DNA of 64,000 nt from Palaemon carinicauda (Eukaryota > Arthropoda > Malacostraca > Decapoda > Palaemonidae). Shown in pieces: positions 12,601-24,600 of this stretch; position 1 is the stretch's first letter, and every line of letters starts with the position of its first letter. Made by a program: the position numbers and the translations under genes. Where the stretch lies: positions 83,831,447 through 83,895,446 of the forward strand of contig NC_090750.1 in the NCBI RefSeq assembly GCF_036898095.1. Reading direction: 5' to 3'. Under the pieces are notes generated by a model. The model was not told where the DNA came from. It worked only from the letters and a program-made list of their open reading frames with translations, and did no database searches.

Positions 12601-15600
12601 TGGGATTATGGGAATGTAGTGGTTGAGCCCTCACCTACTACTGCACTCGCTGCTACGAATGGTCCCAGGGTGTAGCAGTTCTCGTAAAGAGACTGGACAT
12701 CTTTAAGGTAAAATGATGCGAACACTGACTTGCTTCTCCAATAGGTTGCATCCATTACACTCTGCAGAGAACGGTTCTGTTTGAAGGCCACTGAAGTAGC
12801 GACAGCTCTAACTTCATGTGTCCTTACCTTCAGCAAAGCATGGTCTTCTTCCTTCAGATGAGAATGGGCCTCTCTAATCAAAAGCCTGATGTAATAAGAA
12901 ACTGCGTTCTTAGACATCGGTAAAGCAGGTTTCTTAATAGAACACCATAAAGCTTTTGATTGTCCTCGTAATGGCTTTGTACGTCTTAAATAGTACTTAA
13001 GAGCTCTTACTGGGCATAGTACTCTCTCTTGTTCGTTACCAACCAAGTTGGACAGGCTTGGGATCTCGAACGACTTGGGCCAAGGACGAGAAGGAAGCTC
13101 GTTTTTAGCTAAAAAACCAAGCTGTAAGGAACATGTAGCCGTTTCAGATGTAAAACCTATGTTCCTGCTGAAGGCGTGAATCTCGCTGACTCTTTTAGCT
13201 GTTGCCAAGCAAACGAGGAAAAGAGTCTTTAATGTGAGATCCTTAAAAGAGGCTGATTGAAGCGGTTCGAACCTTGCTGACATCAGGAACCTTAAAACCA
13301 CGTCTAGGTTCCAGCCTGGTGTGGCTAACCGACGCTCCTTTGAGGTCTCAAAAGACTTAAGGAGGTCCTGTAGATCTTTGTTGGTGGAAAGATCTAAGCC
13401 TCTGTGGCGGAAGACTGCTGCCAACATGCTTCTGTAACCTTTGATCGTAGGAGCTGATAGGGATCTTACATTCCTTAGATGTAAAAGGAAGTCAGCTATC
13501 TGCGTTACAGAGGTACTGGTTGAGGAAACTGAATTCGCCTTGCACCAGCTTCGGAAGACTTCCCATTTAGACTGGTAGACCTTGAGAGTGGATGTCCTCC
13601 TTGCTCTGGCAATCACTCTGGCTGCCTCCTTCGAAAAGCCTCTAGCTCTTGAGAGTCTTTCGATAGTCTGAAGGCAGTCAGACGAAGAGCGTGGAGGCTT
13701 GGGTGTACCTTCTTTACGTGCGGCTGACGCAGAAGGTCCACTCTTAGAGGAAGAGTCCTGGGAACGTCCACTAGCCATTGCAGTACCTCGGTGAACCATT
13801 CTCTCGCGGGCCAGAGGGGAGCAACCAACGTCAACCGTGTCCCTTCGTGAGAGGCGAACTTCTGCAGTACCTTGTTGACAATCTTGAACGGAGGGAACGC
13901 ATACAGGTCTAGATGGGACCAATCCAGAAGAAAGGCATCTATGTGAACTGCTGCTGGGTCCGGAATCGGTGAGCAATAATTCGGGAGCCTCTTGGTCATC
14001 GAGGTAGCGAACAGATCTATGGTGGGCTGACCCCACAGGGCCCATAGTCTGCTGCAAACATTCTTGTGAAGGGTCCACTCTGTGGGGATGACCTGACCCT
14101 TCCGGCTGAGGCGATCTGCCATGACATTCATGTCGCCTTGAATGAACCTCGTTACCAGCGAAATCTTTCGATCTCTTGACCAGGTGAGGAGGTCCCTTGC
14201 GATCTCGAACAACTTCCTCGAATGAGTCCCTCCTTGCTTGGAGATGTACGCCAAGGCAGTAGTGTTGTCTGAGTTCACCTCCACCACCTTGCCTAGAAGG
14301 AGGGACTTGAAGTTTCTCAAGGCTAGATGAACTGCCAATAGCTCCTTGCAGTTGATGTGAAGTGTACCTTGCTCCGGATTCCACGTGCCCGAGCATTCCC
14401 GTCCGTCCAGTGTCGCACCCCAGCCCGTGTCCGATGCGTCCGAGAAGAGAAGGTGGTCGGGGGTCTGAACAGCCAATGGTAGACCTTCCTTGAGAAGAAT
14501 GCTGTTCTTCCACCACGTCAGCGCAGACCTCATCTCTTCGGATATAGGAACTGAGACCGCCTCTAGCGTCATGTCCTTTCTCCAGTGAGCAGCTAGATGA
14601 TACTGAAGGGGGCGGAGGTGGAGTCTCCCTAACGCGATGAACTGGGCCAGCGATGAAAGTGTCCCTGTTAGACTCATCCACTGCCTGACTGAACATCGGT
14701 TCCTTCTCAGCATGCTCTGGATGCATTCTAGGGCTTGACTGATTCTGGGGGCCGACGGAAAAGCCCGAAAAACTCGACTCTGAATCTCCATACCTAGATA
14801 GACAATGGTTTGGGATGGGACGAGTTGGGACTTCTCTATATTGACCAGGAGACCCAATTCCTTGGTCAGATCCATAGTCCATCTGAGATTCTCCAGACAG
14901 CGACGACTTGACGGAGCTCTTAAAAGCCAGTCGTCCAAATAGAGGGAGGCTCTGATGTCTGCCAAGTGAAGGAATTTGGCAATATTCCTCATCAGTTTGG
15001 TAAACACAAGAGGTGCCGTGCTTAGGCCAAAGCACAGGGCTTGGAACTAGTAAACGACCTTTCCAAAGACGAACCTTAGGAAAGGTTGGGAGTCTGGATG
15101 GACGGGGACATGAAAGTACGCGTCTTTTAGGTCCAACGAGACCATCCAGTCTTCCTTCCTGACCGATGCTAGCACCGACTTCGTCGTCTCCATTGTGAAC
15201 GTCTGCTTGGTGACCAAAGCATTGAGAGCACTGACGTCCAGCACCGGTCTCCAGCCTCCTGTCTTCTTCGCTACCAGGAAGAGACGGTTGTAGAAGCCCG
15301 GGGATTGATGGTCCCGGACTATGACTACCGCTCCCTTTTGTAGCAAGAGAGACACCTCTTGCTGCAAGGCTAGCCTCTTGTCCTCCTCCTTGTAGTTGGG
15401 AGAGAGGTTGATGGGAGTAGTTGCTAGAGGGGGATTGCGCCAGAACGGAATCCTGTACCCCTCTCTTAGCAACTTCCCAGACTGAGCGTCTGCACCTCTG
15501 CTCTCCCAAGCCTGCCAGTAGTTCTTGAGCCTGGCTCCCACTGCTGTCTGGAGAGGTAGGCAGTCAGATTCTGCCTTTTGAGGACTTGGAACCCTTCTTC

Positions 15601-18600
15601 CTTTTGCCACGATGACTGTCGGCACGGGTACCTCCTCTGCTGGAGGTTCTGCCACGAAAGGGCGGGATGAACCTAGATGCTGGTGTGTCCATCCTAGGTC
15701 TAGGCACGGAAGGTAAAGCTGTGACTTTACGTGCGGAAGAAGCCACCAGGTCATGGGTATCCTTCTGGATCAACGAGGCAGCAATCCCCTTGATCAGCTC
15801 TTCCGGAAAGAGACACTTGGAAAGCGGAGCAAACATCAACTCCGACTTCTGGCATGGTGTGATCCTCGCAGACAAGAAGGAGCAAAGGTGATCTCTCTTC
15901 TTAAGCACTCCAGACACGTACGAAGCCGCAAGCTCACCAGACCCATCCCGAATGGCTTTGTCCATGCTAGACATGATAAGCATGGCAGAGTCCTTATCCG
16001 AAGGGGAGGTCTTTCTGCTTAACGCTCCCAAACACCAGTCGAGGAAGTTGAAGATCTCAAAAGCACGAAAAACTCCCTTCAACAGATGGTCCATGTCAGA
16101 AAAGGACCAGCAAATCTTAGATCGTCTCATAGCCAGCCTGCGGGGAGAGTCAACCAGACTTGAGAAGTCGCCCTGGGCAGAGGCAGGAACTCCCAAGCCG
16201 GGTTCCTCTCCCGTGGCATACCAGACGCTAGATTTGGAAGCAAGCTTGGTAGGCGGAAAGATGAAGGCAGTCTTCCCCAGTTGCTTCTTGGACTGCAACC
16301 ACTCTCCCAGTACCCTCAAAGCTCTCTTGGATGAGCGCGCGAGTACGAGTTTCGTAAAGGCAGGAGCTGCTGACTGCATGCCTAAAGCGAACTCGGAGGG
16401 AGGTGAGCGCGGGGTTGCAGACACAAACTGTTCCGGATACAGTTCCCTAAACAGGGCAAGGACTTTCCTAAAGTCTAAGGAGGGAGGCGTAGACTTGGGT
16501 TCTTCTATGTCGGAGTGCGGATCGTCCAAATGCGCAGCTTCGTCGTCATCAGATACTCCATCATCCGAAAGCTGAGGAGGAAGTGGCAAAGGTGGAGCAG
16601 AAAGCTGAACGGCTGGATCAGGCAGCACGGGTGCATGCGTAGCTGCACTGGATCCAACATCATGCCGCTGCTGGTCAGTCTGCGAGCTGGCAACAACAAA
16701 AGCGGAGAGCTGGTGCGTGGGAGGGACTGCCGTGGGTTGCGGAGACTGCCGCATTGCGTCAAAACACGGCAGCTTGACAGCACCTTCCCACTGCTGATGC
16801 GGTAGCTCACGCATGTCAACGGAGGGTTCCGCATGAACATGCGTCTGGCAGGGTAGACTGCGCATCGGTGGAGGAGCTCTCACAGGTGGAGTGTGGGAGC
16901 AGGCAGCCGCAGTATCTGCTAAGCGCACAACCGTGGCAGGTTGTAGGTTAACAGGTGCAGTGTCAACCTTCTCAGCACGATACTCCTGCATGAAGGAAGC
17001 AAGCTGAGACTGCATAGTCTGCAGCATGGACCACTTAGGGTCTACCGTGGTTGGTGCGGCAACAGACGGAGTGATTGCCTGCTGCGGAACCACTCTACCT
17101 CTCTTGGGAGGTGTGCAGTCTTCGGAAGACTGCGGCGAGTCCGAACTGACCCAGTGGCTACACCTGGGCCGTTGGACTCGCTCGGAAGGGACCTTGCGCT
17201 TGAGAGGTCGTGAGACCTTGGTCCAACGTTTCTTCCTAGAAACTTCTTCCACAGACGAGGAATGAATGGGCTCACTCGTCTGTTTGTGGATGGGACGATC
17301 TCTGACAGATACGTCCGCAACCACTGAGGGTACATCCGTACGCTGATCAAGGCCTGTCGAACCCTTTGGTCCTTCGACATTGCTTCTCCCCTGGGCTTGG
17401 GAGCTTGCAAGAGGTCCCGGACTGGGAGGACGACTGGCACGAACAGATGCACCCTCATGCGCAACACTGACACTGACACTTCTCACCGCACTTGCACTCA
17501 CTACACTTCCCACTGCACTTTTCGCTTTCAACTCTTTGACATCGGCCAAAAGTTGATTCCGGTCATTAGCTAATGACTCCACTCTGTCACCAAGAGCCTG
17601 AATGGCACGCATCATGTCCGCCATGGAGGGTTGAGCACTAGTAGCAGGGTCGGGAGTCACCACTACAGGGGAAGGAATAGGTTGAGGGGCATGGGGAGAG
17701 GAAAAATCAAACGAGCGAGAAGAACTCCTCCTGATCCTATCCTTCTCTAGCCTACGTGCATTCTTTAGGAATTCATTAAAATCGAATTCCGAAAGCCCAG
17801 CGCATTCCTCACATCGATCTTCCAATTGACAGGATTTACCCCTACAATTGGAACAAACGGTGTGAGGATCTATAGAGGCCTTCGGAAGACGCCTAGAACA
17901 GTCCCTAGCGCTACACTGCCTGTACTTAGGGACTTGAGAATGGTCAGACATCTTGAATTCTTGAATTAGCCAAAGGGGGGAATCCAAAATCTAGCAAAGT
18001 TCATCAACAATTAATCCAAATCTAATCAAAAAGCTATATAAGCTAATGATAATAGTTCCTGAATAGCGAAAGCTAAAATCTAGAGCGAATACATCACCAA
18101 ATGCGTGAAAAACAACTCCAGAAACAACAGCGTATCCAAGTAGGTCTTGCCAGTGGCACGACAGAGGAAAAATTGGTTCTTGTTGACAAGAAGTACCTGA
18201 GTACCTACTCGACAGATGGCGCTGTTGTGTACACCCCCACCTGTATAGCGATCGCTGGCGTATCTCGACCTTAGGTTTTTTTCTGTCGGGCAACAGAGTT
18301 GACAGCTACATGATCATCGGGTAAGATTAATATTGAAAATTAGTGGGTGTACTCTTGGAAGAGACTATGTCTTTGTCCAAATAATGTATACATTAACTGT
18401 GGTTAAAAAATATATCTCTATTTGATATAAACAGGATTTTCATAAAACTGGCATCTCACTTAACTGTATCCCAATTATTTACTATTGTATGATGGTTGAA
18501 AATACAAGCAAAGCAGCTGTCATCCAATTTGGTTGTCTCTAACAAAGCCTCCGTTTTTTATTTGGTTGCTATTGTGGATGTGTGCATTTAGGCAACGATT

Positions 18601-21600
18601 ATAACATTATTAACAATACTTTTACAATTTTCTTTTACTTTAACTTAATTAGAAAATGGGCTAAAGAAATGGAGTAAAAGAATTTAATCTACAGTATTAT
18701 AATTTGTCTTATCAAAAAAGCTACTAGAATTATACACGAGGTACATGATAAAATCATTTTTTCTTGGGTAAAATTTGTATTCAGCATTATGAAGCTTCAT
18801 CTGTGGTGGATAATGTGGGAGGGTGGGCTGTGGCACCCCTAGCAGTACCAGCGGAACTCGGTTGAGTCCCTTGTCAGGCTGGGAGGAACATAGAGAGGAG
18901 AGGTCCCCTTTTCTGTTTCATTTGTTTGATGTCGGCGACCCCCCAAAATTGGGGGAAGTGCCTTGGTATNNNNNNNNNNNNNNNNNNNNNNNNNNNNNNN
19001 NNNNNNNNNNNNNNNNNNNNNNNNNNNNNNNNNNNNNNNNNNNNNNNNNNNNNNNNNNNNNNNNNNNNNNNNNNNNNNNNNNNNNNNNNNNNNNNNNNNN
19101 NNNNNNNNNNNNNNNNNNNNNNNNNNNNNNNNNNNNNNNNNNNNNNNNNNNNNNNNNNNNNNNNNNNNNNNNNNNNNNNNNNNNNNNNNNNNNNNNNNNN
19201 NNNNNNNNNNNNNNNNNNNNNNNNNNNNNNNNNNNNNNNNNNNNNNNNNNNNNNNNNNNNNNNNNNNNNNNNNNNNNNNNNNNNNNNNNNNNNNNNNNNN
19301 NNNNNNNNNNNNNNNNNNNNNNNNNNNNNNNNNNNNNNNNNNNNNNNNNNNNNNNNNNNNNNNNNNNNNNNNNNNNNNNNNNNNNNNNNNNNNNNNNNNN
19401 NNNNNNNNNNNNNNNNNNNNNNNNNNNNNNNNNNNNNNNNNNNNNNNNNNNNNNNNNNNNNNNNNNNNNGGGAAGTGCCTTGGTATATGTGTGTATGTAA
19501 AATTTGGGGGCCGCATTATACGAGAGATCGGCTGTTACACAAGAATATACTGTATAGTAGAATCCTGTTTGGTAGGGAATATAATCATATTCTAATAAAT
19601 CAAATTGAATTTATGAATTTGGGCTAGAAAGGGACCAGGGAAGCTATTCAATGTCCATGTGTACATACATACATATACCAAGGCACTTCCCCCAATTTGG
19701 GGGGTAGCCGACATCAACAAAGAAACAAAAACAAAAAGGGGACCTCTACTCTCTACGTTCCTCCCAGACTAACAAGGGACTCAACCAAGTTCAGCTGGTA
19801 CTGCTAGGGTGTCACAGCCCACCCTCCCACATTATCCACCACAGATGAAGCTTCATAATGCTGAATCCCCTACTGCTGCTACCTCCGCGGTCATCTAAGG
19901 TATCGGAGGCAGCAGCAGGGCCTACCGGAACTGCGTCACAATCGCTTGCCATTCATTCCTATTTCTAGCACGCTCTCTTGCTTCGCTCACATCTATCCTC
20001 CTATCACCCAGAGCTTCCTTCACTCCATCCATCCACCCAAACCTTGGCCTTCCTCTCGTACTTCTCCCATCAACTCTTGCATTCATCACCTTCTTTAGCA
20101 GACAGCCATTTTCCATTCTCTCAACATGGCCAAACCACCTCAACACATTCATAAGATTTAAACACATTGATCCACAAGAAGCAAAAAACATAATATAAAA
20201 TTCCTTTTACTGCTTACTTTCTAAAGAAAATAATTCCAATAAATACTATTTAAAAAACATTAAGCACACTAACCTGTCTTCTGCTTTATCAAGGGATGAC
20301 AGTCCAATAACTGACCCTACAGTTAATTTTCTTCCCAGTAAATTTGGTAATGTTGCGACTGAATTACTGGAGGAATATGCTTCGGTGCCTTTTAAATATT
20401 CATTTTTTGAGATAACTTCAACTTGACTGGCTGTGATTTGAGAACTTCCCAGATCCTCTTCGGAGGCACCTGTCATGGACTCTGATTCCCCACTTGATTC
20501 TTTGCTAAAGTTTGAAACCTCTACTTTCTTTGAATCTCTTCTACTTTCTTTCTTTTTCATAGCTTTAGAAGTATGTTCTGGATAGAAAGTACCCTCAAGA
20601 AGTTGTGAAGTTAACTCAGGATGACCAGCTTTACAATCATTAATACACCGTACTAGTAAATTATATGTATAAATGCCTGGATCTATGCGCAGCTCCCGCA
20701 TCTTTCGCCATACCTTTAAAGAAAAATAACAAAAGATATTAAAAGATGAAGAGGAAGAAGAGGAAAAGTTAGAAAAAATAATATTTATTCAATATTAGAA
20801 TGTTAAGCTTAACCTACTTGAGTTATTTAAAAATCATGAATTTTTTTAAGTATAGAAGGGCCCAAACGTACAAACATTCGGAGATACAAACACAAATGCA
20901 ACTGAAAATAAAGATAAGATAAAGGAATACTGTAATAAAACAATATCATATTTAATACAGTAAGCAAAATATTATTTGTAATAACCTGATATCTACTTCA
21001 TATGAAACCTGACTACAGTATTTGCTGACTTTTGTAGCTGGAAATCATAGGCATGGGATTCAGGTTAAACCTACCATAGACCAAAGTCTAACAAATATTG
21101 ATTTACAAACAATTCAAATTACAAATAGCTTCTTGAAACTTAATAAGTTTGTAAGTTGAGGATCTTCTGTAATTTGTATTTTTCCTGACTAGAAATAGGA
21201 ATGAATGGCGAGCGATTGTGACGCAGTTCCGGTAGGCCCTGCTGCTGCCTCCGATGCCTTAGATGACTGCGGAGGTAGCAGCAGTAGGGGATTCAGCATT
21301 ATGAAGCTTCATCTGTGGTGGATAATGTGGGAGGGTGGGCTGTGACACCCTAGCAGTACCAGCTGAACTCGGTTGAGTCCCTTGTTAGGCTGGGAGGAAC
21401 GTAGAGAGTAGAGGTCCCCTTTTTGTTTTAGTTTCTTTGTTGATGTCGGCTACCCCCCAAAATTGGGGGAAGGGCCTTGGTATATGTATGTATGTATGTA
21501 TAACAACATAAGCCCTTTAATAGGAGTAAGAATTCAGCAAAGCTGGAAACTTGGCTGTTCAAATCTATAATGAGATGTTGGTTAATGACGGAAGCCCTGG

Positions 21601-24600
21601 CCAACCCTCCCAGCTCACCGAGTAGCCACTTTGACCTTCACCTACCGTTTCCAGGTTGGCTGAGGCAGAAATTATAACTATACTCTATTTTTTATAGCGG
21701 TGCATATTTGCACTTGACTCACAGGGGTGCTCTTTTAGCTCGGAAAGGTTCCTGATACCTGATTGGTCGGACGTATTTTTGTCCGAACACCTTCATTGTT
21801 CTCGAATGATTACCAAGTAATGTGAATCGAAACTTATTTATTAACCCATATTTCTCCATCATATATATGTTTTGTCAATAAACAATGTGAAAGAATAAAT
21901 ATATTATAAAGAATCGTCTTGGTAAGTCTAAATTTAATAACACAATCCGCCGAAGTCAACGACAGCAGCTGGTTTTCGGATGCACGCTTTGTAATTTTGT
22001 AATTTTTCACATATTTTAACACAAATTGGGATAGATTACACTCAGCATAAGTTAAACATGTTATTATAAACTTTCTTTGAATACCAGAACTTACCAAAAA
22101 CATGGAATTAATAAAACCCGATATTTGTGAAAACTTATGGGGAGGTGAAAGAACAGCCTATAGCGGCCTGGCAGGAAAACGATCCCTTCTGACTCGTAGA
22201 CACAGTTTGTTTTTTTCTTTCGTAATATAGTTCGGCCTATTCCTTTCAGTTTAAATAGTCTTGCATTGTCTCTCTTCGTATCATTATGCTTACTATTTTC
22301 CCACATTCCTGTTTCTCACCTAATATCTATCTATTTTCCCCGATATCCCTTCTTTCATATAGGCCTATGTGATATCCGCACTACGATTCCTTATGTTTTG
22401 CACCTTACGTCAGTAAGTATGTAAATAATAATAACAACATAAATGTTATGCTGTGTAGCAAGTATAACCTATTCTGTAAACCTGATATTAAGCATAGTAT
22501 TTTTTTATTCCCGCCTCTACACTATTTTAATGAGACTAGCACGCGCTTCTCTTCAAGCCATCACTTTCGACAGAGGATAAGAAATAAGGAATCGTAGTGC
22601 GGATATCCCATATTTGAAAGAAGGGATATCGGGGAAAATAGATAGATATTAGGTGAGGAACAGGAATGTGGGAAAATACTAAGCAAAATAATACGAAGAC
22701 TATTTAAACTGAAAGGAATAGGCCGAACTATATTACGAAAGAAAAAAACAAACTGCGTCTACGAGTCAGAAGGGATCGTTTTCCCGCCAGGCCGCTATAG
22801 GCTGTTCTTTCACCTCCCCATAAGTTTTCACAAATATCGGGTTTTATTAATTCCATGTTTTTGGTAAGTTCTGGTATTCAAAGAAAGTTTATAATAACAT
22901 GTTTAACTTATGCTGAGTGTAATCTATCCCAATTTGTGTTAAAATATGTGAAAAATTACAAAATCACAAAGCGTGCATCCGAAAACCAGCTGCTGTCGTT
23001 GACTTCGGCGGATTGTGTTATTAAATTTAGAGTTACCAAGATGATTCTTTATAATATATTTATTCTTTCACATTGTTTATTGACAAAACATATATATGAT
23101 GGAGAAATATAGGTTAATAAATAATTTTCGATTCACATTACTTGGTAATCATTCGAGAACAATGAAGGTGTTCGGACAAAAATACTTCCGACCAATCAGG
23201 TATCAGGAACCTTTCCGAGCTAAAAGGGCACCCCTGTGAGTCAAGTGCAAATATGCACCGCTATAAAAAATAGACTATAGAAGGACTTGGGTTTGCAGTT
23301 AAGAAAAGTACAAACTACTTTTTAAAATTTCTGATTTGGTCCTACAAGTTTACAAACCCTAGTTCTTCAATAGAAGACTCATCTTTAGGTAGAAGGATGT
23401 CCCTATAACACTGGGGGGTTTAAAATGCTAGGATGTCAAACACTCAGACCTTAGGAGCAGCAACAGTCTCGTCTGCATATCTGCCACTGCCTATAACCTT
23501 AAATTCAGGTGATAGGTTAAGTTTCTGTCATTAGACAGATGGTCATGGAGGAATTTATATCCCTAAGGGATATGATATCTTCAATGCAGAGCTAAAATAA
23601 AGTGATGGGTTTACATCTCTATCCATCCTCCCCCTCGTCAGGAGGATCAAGGAAAGCACTTTTATCTTGACCTAAAATTAGATTAGTTACTCGTTGAGGT
23701 AACTTACCTGCATCAAGGTCCAATTAAGTAACTTAATGGTTTGACTACTGCACTCTAAGGCAGAAGGACAAGAGAAAGAAAGACCACACATTCTTACTCT
23801 CATTCTAGACTGTTGTAAAAACCTCTATCTTAGATGAGATGCCTCCTGTTCTGTAAGGGAGCTAAGTACACTACACAATGAACTTGTTGAGCTGTTACCA
23901 TAGGTCCTAAAGAAAATGTATTGAATAACTTGTGGAGAAATTACTGTAAATAATGTGTTGTGAAGGTTGTCCTGCATCTCCAGCCTTCAGGACTTGGTCC
24001 ACTGACAGGTTCTTCCCAAAGGCTAAATGTCGAACTGTTGTAAAAACCTCTTTGATGAGATGCCTCCTGTTCTGTAAGGGAGCTAGGTACACTACACAAT
24101 GAACTTGTTGAGCAGTTACCACAGGTCCTAAAGAAAATGTATTGAATGACTTGGAGAAATTACTGTAAATAATGGGTTGTGAAGGTTGTCCTGCATCTCC
24201 AACCTTCAGGACTTGGCCCACTGACAGGTTCTTCCCAAAGGCTAAATGTCAAACCTACTACTCTGAATTGCGTCAGTTCCTTCAACTCTCTTGCTGCCTG
24301 AGTTTGTGCTCTATTATTCATCTTTAAAGCCAATAGAAGATGGTGTTTTTTGCAGATATTTCTAAGCATACCAAAACTGATGAAGAGGTTCTGTAGTCAA
24401 TGTAGTCTGAAGGGTTGAGTCTGATTCAGGTAGTGTCTTAGTACCCCCACAGGAAAGGGAAGAAAATTGTTTGCATTGCCGGTTGCTTTCCTAAGTGTAG
24501 AAATGGAGAAAAATTCAAACTTAGTATTGCTTATGACCGGATACAGTATTGAATTTTCTAAACTTGGGAATAGAGAGTGAAAACTTTCTCTATCCCTCAG

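Larger units (their letters stand above)
11871..18341 (-). mobile_element. DIRS-like tyrosine-recombinase retrotransposon, copy 1 (structurally complete)
   Basis: About 6.5 kb, in the intron between PTCD1 exons 5 and 6, same sense as the gene. It has terminal inverted repeats of about 155 bp, an internal complementary region near its 3' end (12113-12203), and three overlapping ORFs in the order gag, RT-RNase H-methyltransferase, tyrosine recombinase. This layout, without long terminal repeats or an integrase, is diagnostic of the DIRS order. The ends were set by matching them to the internal complementary region, which joins both. No target-site duplication is evident, as expected for recombinase-mediated insertion. 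One nonsense codon (TAG at 15047-15049) breaks the RT. Confidence 0.9.

Noticed and set aside
12606..13778. The recombinases as evidence of a bacterial integron, phage or Crypton element.
   Set aside because: They are always linked to RT-RNase H with inverted repeats and an ICR, which places them in DIRS elements.
13779..15509. The recombinase reading frame of copy 1 stays open for 967 codons, far upstream of the recombinase.
   Set aside because: The upstream part is Ser/Gly/His-rich text overlapping the conserved RT and RNase H in another frame and has no family similarity. The same long shadow occurs in copies 2 and 3.
18823..19627. Open frames of more than 200 codons across 18.8-19.6 kb.
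   Set aside because: They consist mostly of undetermined residues from the run of N.
21834..23112. Two near-identical 85-89-codon frames (MFLVSSGIQRKFIITC...) on opposite strands, suggesting a duplicated gene.
   Set aside because: They are the same sequence in the two arms of a foldback element, with no conserved domain or start context.
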